Position numbers and translations under genes: made by a program | The notes under the pieces: generated by a model | Databases searched by the model: none | Seen by the model: the letters and a program-made list of their open reading frames with translations, nothing else | What the model was told of the DNA's origin: nothing | From: Bacilli bacterium | GTDB lineage: Bacteria > Bacillota_I > Bacilli_A > RF39 > UBA660 | Length of the DNA: 38,587 nt | NCBI GenBank assembly: GCA_030531695.1 | Contig: JAUNMV010000002.1 | Span: 1 to 38,587, forward strand | Direction of reading: 5' to 3' | Shown: positions 23,394 to 30,457 of the stretch, piece after piece | How the letters are laid out: every line of letters begins with the position of its first letter | Position numbering within the stretch: position 1 is the stretch's first letter

Positions 23394-23838
23394 ATTTATT
23401 TTTTCTTGTACGAATTGTGTAATCTAGTCTAGTTGCTCTAGAAATTTGATTTTCTACAGATCTAAAACTAACTGGAACAATAATTTCTTTACCATTATCA
23501 AAGATAATTTTAGTGTTATTTGAATCAATTTTTATATATTTTTGTACATGACTTAATGAAACCCAAACACAATCTTGTGATAAAGGAGACGTTGTTGGGA
23601 ATAATATTATATGATCACTATCATCAACTAATATTGGAACTTTATATTCAGCACCCAATATACTTTTAGCTCCCTGTTTTCTACCTTCATAACTACTTCC
23701 AAAATATAAACAACTTGATTCCATTACTTCATATGGAGTCTGATCAACAAGATATCTCTCATTATCTTCATATACAAGACTTCCATTTTTTTCATTAGGT
23801 ACAACAGCTAAAGTACCCTTACTAACTTCATAATTCAT
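23392..23838 (-). CDS. comK: ComK-family competence transcription factor, short form
   Basis: The 148-residue protein lines up with B. subtilis ComK from near its start (YEVSKGTLAVVP vs YEVNGATIAVLP) through SSCLYFGSSYEGRKQG (vs RSCRFFGSSYAGRKAG), PILVDDSDHIILFPTTSP (vs PIMVDPSNQIFLFPTLSS), CVWVSLSHVQKY and SFRSVENQISRA. ComK binds A4-N5-T4 boxes and activates DNA-uptake genes. The C-terminal 40 or so residues of B. subtilis ComK (192 residues) are missing here, as in ComK-like proteins of other Bacilli. A strong GGGGGG ribosome site lies 6 bases before the ATG. It stands alone between dnaN and recF, with its own terminator. Comparison is from memory of the B. subtilis sequence; the family call is firm, the role as a competence master regulator is inferred. 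Confidence 0.87.
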   Translation of the reverse strand: MNYEVSKGTLAVVPNEKNGSLVYEDNERYLVDQTPYEVMESSCLYFGSSYEGRKQGAKSILGAEYKVPILVDDSDHIILFPTTSPLSQDCVWVSLSHVQKYIKIDSNNTKIIFDNGKEIIVPVSFRSVENQISRATRLDYTIRTRKNK

Positions 23839-23851
23839 AAATTTCCCCCCT

Positions 23852-23870
23852 GAGAACTAATTCAGCTCTC
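23852..23870 (-). promoter_or_regulatory. Hairpin in the comK leader
   Basis: On the minus strand GAGAGCT-GAATT-AGTTCTC can fold into a 7-bp stem (one G-U pair) ending right before the GGGGGG ribosome site. There is no T run after it, so a role in translation or mRNA stability is more likely than termination. Confidence 0.45.
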
Positions 23871-23891
23871 GAAAAAAGGATAACAAAGGAA

Positions 23892-23921
23892 ATTGTCGAA
23901 TAATGACGAATTTTGTCGAAT
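23892..23921. repeat. Three 10-bp tandem units upstream of comK
   Basis: On the minus strand the units ATTCGACAAA, ATTCGTCATT and ATTCGACAAT follow without a gap, so the ATTCG core recurs every 10 bases, one DNA helix turn. They lie between the dnaN terminator and the comK start, 54-83 bases before the ATG, where an activator or repressor would bind. Confidence 0.6.
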
Positions 23922-23925
23922 GTAG

Positions 23926-23960
23926 TAAAAAAATAAAAAAATCCACAAAAATTGTGGATT
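23926..23960 (-). terminator. Intrinsic terminator after dnaN
   Basis: A 9-bp stem AATCCACAA/TTGTGGATT (23940-23948 and 23952-23960) with a 3-base loop, followed on the minus strand by a long T run. It starts 3 bases after the dnaN stop. Confidence 0.88.
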
Positions 23961-23963
23961 AAA

Positions 23964-25091
23964 TTAATAAGTTCTAATAGGTAAAACTAATTGAGTAAGA
24001 GTTTCATCTTCTGTTGATTTAATTAAGATAGGTTTAACTTCACCTACAAAATGAATATCCACAGTTTCTGTTGAAAAACTCTTTAATGCTTCCATCATAT
24101 ATTTAGCACTGAATGAAATCTTAATATCTTCACTATTATTCTTTGAAATAGGCATTTTTTCTTCTACTCTACCTATTTCTGCAGAACTACTTCTTAAAAT
24201 TAAAGTGTTTCCAGAAGTTTCAAGTGTAACAATGTTCTTTTCTTTATCACTAGTTAAAATACTTACACGATCAATTACATCATAAAATGCATTTAATGAA
24301 GTTGTAACAACTAAGAATGAATCATCTGGTAATAAATTAGATGTATTAGGATAAGTACCATTAATTAATCTAGATTCAAATTTTAAATTACCAGTTTTAA
24401 ATAAAATTTTATTACTAAAGATATGTAATTCAACATCTTCTTCATCATCAGTTAAAATTCTTGAGAATTCAATAATATTATGACTAGGAATAACTATATT
24501 ATAATTTTCTTCACTTGCTTTATCTAATTTAACAACTTTTCTAGCTAATCTATAAGAATCTGTAGAGTTACATTCTAATACATCCCCTACTATATTAAAG
24601 TTTAATCCAGTTAAAACAGGTTTACTTTCTTCATTAGATGTAGCAAAAGCTGTTTGATTAACTATAGCTTTAAAAGTACCAGCTTTAATATTAACTTTCT
24701 TTTTACTTTCTTCTAAACCAATATTAGGATATTCACTTTCACTAATACCATTTAAATTAAATTCACTATTTTCTGTGTAAATTAATATCTTTAATTCATC
24801 AATAACTTCTATATTAATATACTTATCAGGTAATTTTCTAACTATATCTAATATATATTTACCTTGAATAATAATACTACCTTCACTTTCTACAGTAAAA
24901 TCATCATCATTATTAGATTCTATAGTAGTTTGAATAGTTATATCATTATCACTAGCTGTTAAAGTTAATTTTTTCTTTTTTAATTCAAATTTTATTCCTG
25001 CAAGAACAGGTATTAAGTTCTTAGTTGAGATTGCTTTTGAAACTTTATTTAAAGCATCAAGTAATAGTTCCTTTTTAATTGTTAATTTCAT
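23964..25091 (-). CDS. dnaN: DNA polymerase III beta sliding clamp
   Basis: The clamp encircles DNA and tethers polymerases. The 375-residue protein has three similar domains, starting MKLTIKKELLLDALNKVSKAIS, with NDITIQ, ESEYPN, and the C-terminal MEALKSF...PILIKS...LVLPIRTY, which forms the peptide-binding pocket. AAGGA lies before the ATG. Unlike B. subtilis, a promoter between dnaA and dnaN and a terminator directly after dnaN suggest separate expression. Confidence 0.98.
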   Translation of the reverse strand: MKLTIKKELLLDALNKVSKAISTKNLIPVLAGIKFELKKKKLTLTASDNDITIQTTIESNNDDDFTVESEGSIIIQGKYILDIVRKLPDKYINIEVIDELKILIYTENSEFNLNGISESEYPNIGLEESKKKVNIKAGTFKAIVNQTAFATSNEESKPVLTGLNFNIVGDVLECNSTDSYRLARKVVKLDKASEENYNIVIPSHNIIEFSRILTDDEEDVELHIFSNKILFKTGNLKFESRLINGTYPNTSNLLPDDSFLVVTTSLNAFYDVIDRVSILTSDKEKNIVTLETSGNTLILRSSSAEIGRVEEKMPISKNNSEDIKISFSAKYMMEALKSFSTETVDIHFVGEVKPILIKSTEDETLTQLVLPIRTY

Positions 25092-25130
25092 ATTTATTCC
25101 TTCTTTCTGTTTTTTATTATTATTTTTACT

Positions 25131-25153
25131 GTGGAAAATGTTGAAAACTAATT
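25131..25153. repeat. 23-bp direct repeat, copy 1 (dnaN side of dnaA)
   Basis: The sequence GTGGAAAATGTTGAAAACTA plus ATT recurs at 26858-26880 with a single change (A to G at position 8) and in the same orientation, so dnaA is flanked by two copies. Confidence 0.8.
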
Positions 25154-25159
25154 AATTAT

Positions 25160-25188
25160 ATTATATACCAACAAAAAGTTATCAACAA
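25160..25188 (-). promoter_or_regulatory. Promoter of dnaN
   Basis: On the minus strand TTGTTG (25183-25188), a 17-base spacer and TATAAT (25160-25165); a second TATAAT overlaps 5 bases later. DnaA-box-like sites flank it, so DnaA may regulate dnaN here. Confidence 0.6.
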
Positions 25189-25221
25189 TACCTGTGGAAA
25201 ACTTGTGGATTACTAGAAGTT

Positions 25222-26595
25222 TTACACAAGCCCAATATCTTTTTTTAGTTTTTCGATAATATTAGCTAAATCTTTATTAACTTTTATCTCATTTTCTATC
25301 TTTTCTACAGAATGCATTACAGTAGAATGATCTTTTCCACCAAACTCTATTCCAATCCTTGGAAATGACTCATTAGTCATTACTCTACATAGGTACATAG
25401 CAATTTGTCTAGGAAAAGAAATATTAGAACTCCTCTTTTTACTCCTTATATCTTCGACAGATATTGAGAAATACTCAGATACTATTTTTTGGATTCTATG
25501 AACATCGTTCTTCTCCCCTATTCCTTTACTAATAGTATCTTTCAATGCTTCCATAGCTAAATCCAAAGTAATTTTAGCACTACCCATCATTGATGAATAA
25601 GCAACTACTCTTGTAATAGATCCCTCTAACTGTCTTACATTTGTACCAGTATTTGATGCAATATACTCTATTACATCATCAGGTATTTCCTTTTCTAATT
25701 TCTCAGCAATGATCTTTTTTCTAACAATAGCTGATCTTAATTCAAAATCTGGCGGAAATATATTTACTTCCAATCCCCAAGTAAATCTTGTTCTTAAACG
25801 ATCTTCTAACACTTTTAAATCATTTGGTGATCTATCTGAGGAAATAATAATTTGCTTACTATCATTATACAAATTATTAAATGTATGGAAAAATTCTTGT
25901 TGAGTTTTAGTAGCTCCACCAAGAAATTGAATATCATCTATTATGAGGACATCAATATTTCTATATTTATTTTTAAAGAATTCAACATAGTTGAAATTTG
26001 TTTCTAAATCATCTTTTCTATTAGTTTTAATAAAATCTTGTATAAATTGTTCACTTGTTACATATAATACTCTTTTATCTGTAGTCTTTGTAATATAATT
26101 ACCAATAGCATGCATTAAATGAGTCTTACCTAAACCACTTTCTCCATATAAGAATAAAGGATTATACATCTTACCAGGATTTTCAGCTACAGATAAAGCT
26201 GCAGCATGTGCAAATTTATTACTGTTACCTACTACAAAGTTATCAAATGTATATTGAGACTTTAAGTTTGAATTAACAGCCTCTACTGGTTCGTTTTTAT
26301 TATTTGAAGATAATTCATGACTCTCATCTTTTGGAACCATCTCCTCTATTTCTTCATTTAATATAAATATTAATTCACAATACGCACCAGCAATATTATT
26401 AAGTTTTTCCGTAATTAAATCAGTATAGTTTTCTGTTAAATGTTTTTTATGTATAGCCATAGGAACTATAATATAAGCTTTTTGATTTTCAATTTTTAAA
26501 AGTTTAGTTTCTTCAAACCAGGTAGTATATGCTAGATTAGATAGTTCTTCTTTAACATCAGATAAAAAAGTTGTCCAAATTGAATCGTAATTCAT
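25222..26595 (-). CDS. dnaA: Chromosomal replication initiator DnaA
   Basis: DnaA binds DnaA boxes and opens the origin. The 457-residue protein has domain I (WTTFLSDV...TWFEET), a short acidic linker, the AAA+ domain III starting YTFDNFVVGNSNKFAHAAA with Walker A YGESGLGKTH at about 150-159, Walker B VLIIDDIQFL and the arginine-finger region, and domain IV with FPRQIAMYLCR and GKDHSTVMHSVEKI, the DNA-binding signature. The frame includes an ATG at 26604, but the GGGGAG ribosome site would touch that codon, while it lies 9 bases before the ATG at 26595. The leader is inside the putative oriC, so autoregulation is likely. Confidence 0.98.
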   Translation of the reverse strand: MNYDSIWTTFLSDVKEELSNLAYTTWFEETKLLKIENQKAYIIVPMAIHKKHLTENYTDLITEKLNNIAGAYCELIFILNEEIEEMVPKDESHELSSNNKNEPVEAVNSNLKSQYTFDNFVVGNSNKFAHAAALSVAENPGKMYNPLFLYGESGLGKTHLMHAIGNYITKTTDKRVLYVTSEQFIQDFIKTNRKDDLETNFNYVEFFKNKYRNIDVLIIDDIQFLGGATKTQQEFFHTFNNLYNDSKQIIISSDRSPNDLKVLEDRLRTRFTWGLEVNIFPPDFELRSAIVRKKIIAEKLEKEIPDDVIEYIASNTGTNVRQLEGSITRVVAYSSMMGSAKITLDLAMEALKDTISKGIGEKNDVHRIQKIVSEYFSISVEDIRSKKRSSNISFPRQIAMYLCRVMTNESFPRIGIEFGGKDHSTVMHSVEKIENEIKVNKDLANIIEKLKKDIGLV

Positions 26596-26604
26596 TTCTA
26601 CCAT

Positions 26605-26893
26605 CTCCCCTGATTTGAAATTTCGATTATTAGTGTAACCTAAAAGAATAAAAAAAGGAATATATTTTTCAAAAAAAACAAAATTTGTGCAAAACTCTGT
26701 TTATAACTATATCAACAAATTGTGAATAAAAATTTTCAACAACTTATCCACAGAATTATCCACAAATAAAACTATTGAAAAATAAAGCAATAATATAGTT
26801 TTCCACATTTTCCACAATTTATAATTCACAACCTATACTTATATTATACACAGGGATGTGGAAAGTGTTGAAAACTAATTTCCACATTTATTG
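26605..26893. other. Putative oriC with DnaA boxes (dnaA-rpmH side)
   Basis: Perfect matches to TTATNCACA lie at 26721-26729 (minus strand, TTATTCACA), 26744-26752 and 26756-26764 (both TTATCCACA, 12 bases apart), and 26844-26852 (TTATACACA). TAATTCACA (26822-26830) and two TTTTCCACA near 26800-26816 are one mismatch away. The region is A/T-rich and lies where gene orientation flips, which with the adjacent dnaA marks it as the origin. Two divergent units (dnaA left, rpmH right) start from it. Confidence 0.9.
26858..26880. repeat. 23-bp direct repeat, copy 2 (rpmH side of dnaA)
   Basis: Twenty-two of 23 bases equal copy 1 at 25131-25153, same strand. It lies between the last perfect DnaA box and the rpmH promoter. 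Confidence 0.8.
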
Positions 26894-26923
26894 TTGACAA
26901 AAATACAAATATTTTATTATAAT
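26894..26923 (+). promoter_or_regulatory. Promoter of rpmH
   Basis: TTGACA (26894-26899), an 18-base spacer and TATAAT (26918-26923): consensus hexamers, the best promoter in the window, as expected for a ribosomal protein. Confidence 0.8.
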
Positions 26924-26953
26924 AAGGTGGATTTATGTCTGGAGGTGGAGTAG

Positions 26954-27076
26954 ATGAAGAGAACATATCAACCAAACAATCGTAAAAAAGCTAAAAAATT
27001 AGGTTTTTTTGCACGTAAGAAAACAAATATTTTAAATCGTCGTCGTCGTAAAGGACGTAAAAGTCTATGTAAATAG
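26954..27076 (+). CDS. rpmH: 50S ribosomal protein L34
   Basis: L34 of 40 residues: [20 protein letters not shown], then [20 protein letters not shown]. The start KRTYQP and the RRRRKGR end are the family marks, but the usual 44-residue form has TKNGRKVLARRRRKGR, so about four residues are missing in the middle, and the end is CK. GGAGGTGGAG is a strong ribosome site. It stands next to rnpA in the standard order; a terminator follows after 3 bases. Confidence 0.93.
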   Translation: MKRTYQPNNRKKAKKLGFFARKKTNILNRRRRKGRKSLCK

Positions 27077-27079
27077 AAT

Positions 27080-27104
27080 ACCGCTGCTCAAACAGTGGTT
27101 TTTT
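27080..27104 (+). terminator. Intrinsic terminator after rpmH
   Basis: ACCGCTG (27080-27086) pairs with CAGTGGT (27093-27099, one G-U pair), followed by T residues to 27104. It would let rpmH be expressed far above rnpA. Confidence 0.8.
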
Positions 27105-27141
27105 ACTCTTTATATATATAAAGATAATAGGGTGATTTATT

Positions 27142-27492
27142 ATGAGAAAATTATATATTGTTCAAAGGCATGATGAATTTGATGCAATAATAAATAACTG
27201 CCCATCTAAAAAGAGTAACAGTTTTGTTATATATTATAAGGATAATAATTATAAATATGATAGATATGGTATTTCAGTAGGGAAGAAGCTAGGAAACGCC
27301 GTAGAAAGAAATTCTTATAAAAGAAAAATTAGAGCAATAATCGATAATTACAAAAAAAACTATGTTAATCAGAAAGATTATATTATAATATTAAGGAGAA
27401 GTGCAAAAGATAAGTCTTTTCAAGAACTTGAGAGTGATTTTAACAATTTAATGCACAAGATTAGAAAGGATTTTTGTAATGAAGAAAAATAA
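27142..27492 (+). CDS. rnpA: Ribonuclease P protein component
   Basis: RnpA binds the RNase P RNA and helps it cleave 5' leaders from tRNA precursors. The 116-residue protein has the RNR motif in GNAVERNSYKRKIR and KDYIIILRR. AGGGTG precedes the ATG. A 16-base perfect palindrome CTTTATATATATAAAG lies at 27108-27123 in the gap after rpmH, with a GATAAT behind it that could act as a -10. It overlaps yidC by 14 bases. Confidence 0.95.
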   Translation: MRKLYIVQRHDEFDAIINNCPSKKSNSFVIYYKDNNYKYDRYGISVGKKLGNAVERNSYKRKIRAIIDNYKKNYVNQKDYIIILRRSAKDKSFQELESDFNNLMHKIRKDFCNEEK

Positions 27493-28414
27493 TAAAATAT
27501 TAAAGATTATTGTAGTAATTTTATTAGTAATGTTAACCACAGGTTGTACTAAGACATTAACTGATTCTAATAAGAAAGCTGTTAAGAATGAAACAACAGG
27601 GCAAAATTTAACTGAAAATATATTATGCCAACCAACAAATAAAACAACAATTAAAGCATATGAAGATAATGGAGTAGATATTACAAAATTACCAAAATGT
27701 ACTGAATTTAAAGTAACATCTGGTAAGTATGAAGGTCTATGGACAAGCTTATTTGTAAAACCATTAGCTTATCTATTAATATTATTAGGAAAGAATATTG
27801 GTAATTATGCTATTTCATTAATAGTTGTAAGTTTAGCAATTAGATTAATTGCATTCCCAATAACAAAAAAAACAGCCTTACAATCAGAATTAATGAAAAA
27901 AGCTCAACCAGAATTGAATAGACTTCAAAAGAAATATGAAGGTAAGCAAGATCAAGAATCAATGATGAAACAAAATCAAGAAATGATGGCAATTTACAAG
28001 AAATATAATATTAATCCTATGGCTGGATGTATATTTGCAATGTTACAACTACCATTATTTATAGCATTCTTTGAAGCAGTTCAAAGAACTCCAGCTATAT
28101 TTGAAGATAAATTCTTAGGATTACAATTAGGTACAACACCTAGTGTTGGTATTGGAACACCTACATTCTATGCATATGCATTAGTAATTATATTAATAGG
28201 TGCTACAACATTATATTCATTCAAAATGAATGCAACAGGAAATATGCAAGATCCAGCAATGAAAATGATGCCTATGTATATGTCAGTAACAATTATAGTA
28301 ATGGCTTTATTTATGCCTTCAGCACTAGGATTATACTGGATTACATCTAATGTGTTTACAATAGTTCAAAATATATTAGTTAAAAGGAGTAAAGAAGCAA
28401 ATGGAAAAGCATAG
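27479..28414 (+). CDS. yidC: Membrane protein insertase YidC/Oxa1 (SpoIIIJ type), lipoprotein
   Basis: YidC inserts membrane proteins with or without SecYEG. The 311-residue protein has a lipoprotein signal (lipobox MLTTGC, Cys23), then the Oxa1 domain with about five membrane segments; the first includes the conserved Arg in VVSLAIRLIAFP, and the cytoplasmic loop has QPELNRLQKKYEG and NINPMAGC. The end KRSKEANGKA is short. AAGGA lies 8 bases before the ATG inside rnpA, and it overlaps jag by 14 bases, so rnpA-yidC-jag is a coupled unit. Confidence 0.96.
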   Translation: MKKNNKILKIIVVILLVMLTTGCTKTLTDSNKKAVKNETTGQNLTENILCQPTNKTTIKAYEDNGVDITKLPKCTEFKVTSGKYEGLWTSLFVKPLAYLLILLGKNIGNYAISLIVVSLAIRLIAFPITKKTALQSELMKKAQPELNRLQKKYEGKQDQESMMKQNQEMMAIYKKYNINPMAGCIFAMLQLPLFIAFFEAVQRTPAIFEDKFLGLQLGTTPSVGIGTPTFYAYALVIILIGATTLYSFKMNATGNMQDPAMKMMPMYMSVTIIVMALFMPSALGLYWITSNVFTIVQNILVKRSKEANGKA

Positions 28415-29018
28415 TTATACAGGAAAAACTAAAGAAGAAGCAATAATTAATGCAAAAGAGGATTTACAAGAGGTTGAAACTAATTTAATCATTAGAGAAG
28501 TGGGAACACAAAAGGGTGGTTTATTTAAATCTTCAAAAGTAGAAATAGAAGTAATTGAAAAAAGAGAAGTAGTAAGATATATCAAAGAATATATCATTCA
28601 ATTATTAAAAGAATTAGGATTTTCTGCTCAAGTTGAATTGAAAAATAAAGATGAAGTTCCAACATACATGATTTACTCAGATAATGATGCACTATTAATT
28701 GGTAAAAATGGTAAGAATTTAAAAGCTCTTTCATTTTATGTAGGATTACATATCAATAAAATGATAGGAAGAAATTTTAGATTTATTATTGATATAAATG
28801 AATATAATAAGAAAAGAGAAAAAAGAATTGAAAGTTTAGCTAAAAGAGTAGCTAAAGAAGTTGCTCAAACAAAGATTGAAGCTAAATTAGATGCTATGAA
28901 TTCTTATGAAAGAAGAATAGTACATAATGTATTAACTAATAATAAGAGAGTTTATACAGAGAGTGAAGGCGAAGAGCCAAATAGATGTGTAGTAATTAAA
29001 CCAAAGGAAGATGAATAA
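28401..29018 (+). CDS. jag: RNA-binding protein Jag/KhpB
   Basis: The 205-residue protein has the Jag-N domain (GKTKEEAIINAKEDL... VGTQKGGLFKSSK), a KH domain with IGKNGKNLKAL at about 100, and an R3H domain around MNSYERRIVHNVL. In streptococci KhpB with KhpA binds many RNAs and affects cell elongation. It is translated from within the end of yidC and followed by a terminator. Confidence 0.95.
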   Translation: MEKHSYTGKTKEEAIINAKEDLQEVETNLIIREVGTQKGGLFKSSKVEIEVIEKREVVRYIKEYIIQLLKELGFSAQVELKNKDEVPTYMIYSDNDALLIGKNGKNLKALSFYVGLHINKMIGRNFRFIIDINEYNKKREKRIESLAKRVAKEVAQTKIEAKLDAMNSYERRIVHNVLTNNKRVYTESEGEEPNRCVVIKPKEDE

Positions 29019-29031
29019 TCTTCTTTTTTTT
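29007..29031 (+). terminator. Intrinsic terminator after jag
   Basis: GAAGAT (29007-29012) pairs with ATCTTC (29018-29023), 5-base loop, followed by eight T residues. The stem contains the end of the jag reading frame. Confidence 0.75.
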
Positions 29032-29043
29032 ATTTTAAATATG

Positions 29044-29052
29044 TGCTATAAT
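29044..29052 (+). promoter_or_regulatory. Extended -10 promoter of mnmE
   Basis: TGCTATAAT, with TATAAT at 29047-29052, lies 27 bases before the mnmE start; no -35 box is visible since the terminator T run occupies that place. Confidence 0.6.
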
Positions 29053-29078
29053 ATGTTCGATATTGGAGGGGATCCTAG

Positions 29079-30443
29079 ATGAATGATACTATTTGTGCTA
29101 TTGCAACTAGTCAAGGAGTAGGGGCAATTTCTATAATTAGAGTTAGTGGAGAAGAATCAATTTCTATTGTTAATAAACTATTTAAAGGAAAAAATTTAGA
29201 AGAAGTTGAATCTCATACAATTAATTATGGACATATTATTAATAAAAATGGTGAAACAATAGATGAAGTATTAGTATCTATAATGAAAGCACCAAAGACA
29301 TTTACAGCAGAAGATACTGTAGAAATAAATACTCACGGCGGTATAGCACCTACAAATAAAGTATTAGAATTATTACTTGAAAATGGATGTCGTCTAGCAG
29401 AACCCGGCGAATTTACAAAAAGAGCATTTTTAAATGGAAGAATAGATTTATTAGAAGCAGAAGCAGTTATGGATATGATAAATGCTAAAACTGATGTACA
29501 AAGAAAAATGGCTGCTAATCAAATAAGTGGTAAGACTTCAGATCTAATAAATGAATTAAGAAATGACATGGTACAAATCATATCCAATATAAATGTTAAT
29601 ATCGATTATCCTGAATATGATGATGTTGATATTATTACAAATGATTTATTAGTACCAAAAATGACTAATCTAAAGCAAAAAATTACAAAGATATTAAAAG
29701 AATCTGAAAACGGTAAAATTATAAAAGAAGGTATTAAAACATCTATAATTGGAAGACCTAACGTTGGAAAAAGTTCATTATTAAACGCATTATTGGAAGA
29801 AGACAAAGCTATAGTTACAGATATTGCTGGAACAACACGTGATATAGTAGAAGGACAAATTAGAATAAACGGTATTATTCTAAATATGATAGATACTGCA
29901 GGTATAAGAGAAACAGAAGATAAAATTGAAGCAATCGGTGTAGAAAAAAGTAAGAAGATAATGGAAGAGTCTGATTTAATCCTATTTATGCTTAATAATA
30001 ATGAAGAATTAACTGATGATATAAAAGAATTACTAAATAAATTAGATAATAAGAATTATCTTATTCTAATAAATAAAAATGATTTAACTCAAAAACTAAA
30101 TAGAGAAGAGCTTAATGTAGATAAATCTAGAATAATAGATTTAAGTATCATAGAAAATAAAGGTATAGATGAACTAAAAGACAAAATAGTTGAATTATTT
30201 AATATTGAAGAAATTGAAACTAAAGATCCTACATACCTAAGTAATACAAGAAGTATAAGTATTCTAAGAAGATGTTTAGAAAGAGTAGAGGATGTAGAAC
30301 AATCATTAAAGGATAATATGCCTATAGATATGATAGAATTAGATATAAAAAACATCTGGGAAGAATTAGGAACAATTAATGGTTCAAATTATGAAGAAGA
30401 ATTATTAGATGAGATGTTCTCAAGATTCTGCTTAGGTAAATAG
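29079..30443 (+). CDS. mnmE: tRNA modification GTPase MnmE
   Basis: MnmE with MnmG installs the 5-carboxymethylaminomethyl group on U34 of certain tRNAs. The 454-residue protein has the N-terminal tetrahydrofolate-binding domain (TICAIATSQGVGAISIIRVSG), the helical domain, the G domain (GRPNVGKSSLLNALL, GTTRD, DTAG, NKND) and the C-terminal Cys motif FCLGK. GGAGG lies 9 bases before the ATG. It is followed by mnmG after 14 bases. Confidence 0.97.
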   Translation: MNDTICAIATSQGVGAISIIRVSGEESISIVNKLFKGKNLEEVESHTINYGHIINKNGETIDEVLVSIMKAPKTFTAEDTVEINTHGGIAPTNKVLELLLENGCRLAEPGEFTKRAFLNGRIDLLEAEAVMDMINAKTDVQRKMAANQISGKTSDLINELRNDMVQIISNINVNIDYPEYDDVDIITNDLLVPKMTNLKQKITKILKESENGKIIKEGIKTSIIGRPNVGKSSLLNALLEEDKAIVTDIAGTTRDIVEGQIRINGIILNMIDTAGIRETEDKIEAIGVEKSKKIMEESDLILFMLNNNEELTDDIKELLNKLDNKNYLILINKNDLTQKLNREELNVDKSRIIDLSIIENKGIDELKDKIVELFNIEEIETKDPTYLSNTRSISILRRCLERVEDVEQSLKDNMPIDMIELDIKNIWEELGTINGSNYEEELLDEMFSRFCLGK

Positions 30444-30457
30444 AGAAGGTGAACATA

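Larger units (their letters stand above)
25092..25221. other. dnaA-dnaN intergenic region with DnaA-box-like sites
   Basis: These 130 bases hold TGTGGATTA (25204-25212, one mismatch to a DnaA box) and TGTGGAAAA at 25193 and 25130, an AT-only stretch ATTAATTATATTATATA (candidate unwinding element) and the dnaN promoter. In B. subtilis the equivalent gap (incC) is the site of origin opening, so this may be the second half of a bipartite origin. A CTTGTG/CACAAG inverted repeat near the dnaA stop could be a weak terminator. Confidence 0.5.

Noticed and set aside
25202-25230. Terminator after dnaA from CTTGTG/CACAAG
   Set aside because: Stem of 6 bp with a 17-base loop and only four T residues; too weak to list as a separate feature.
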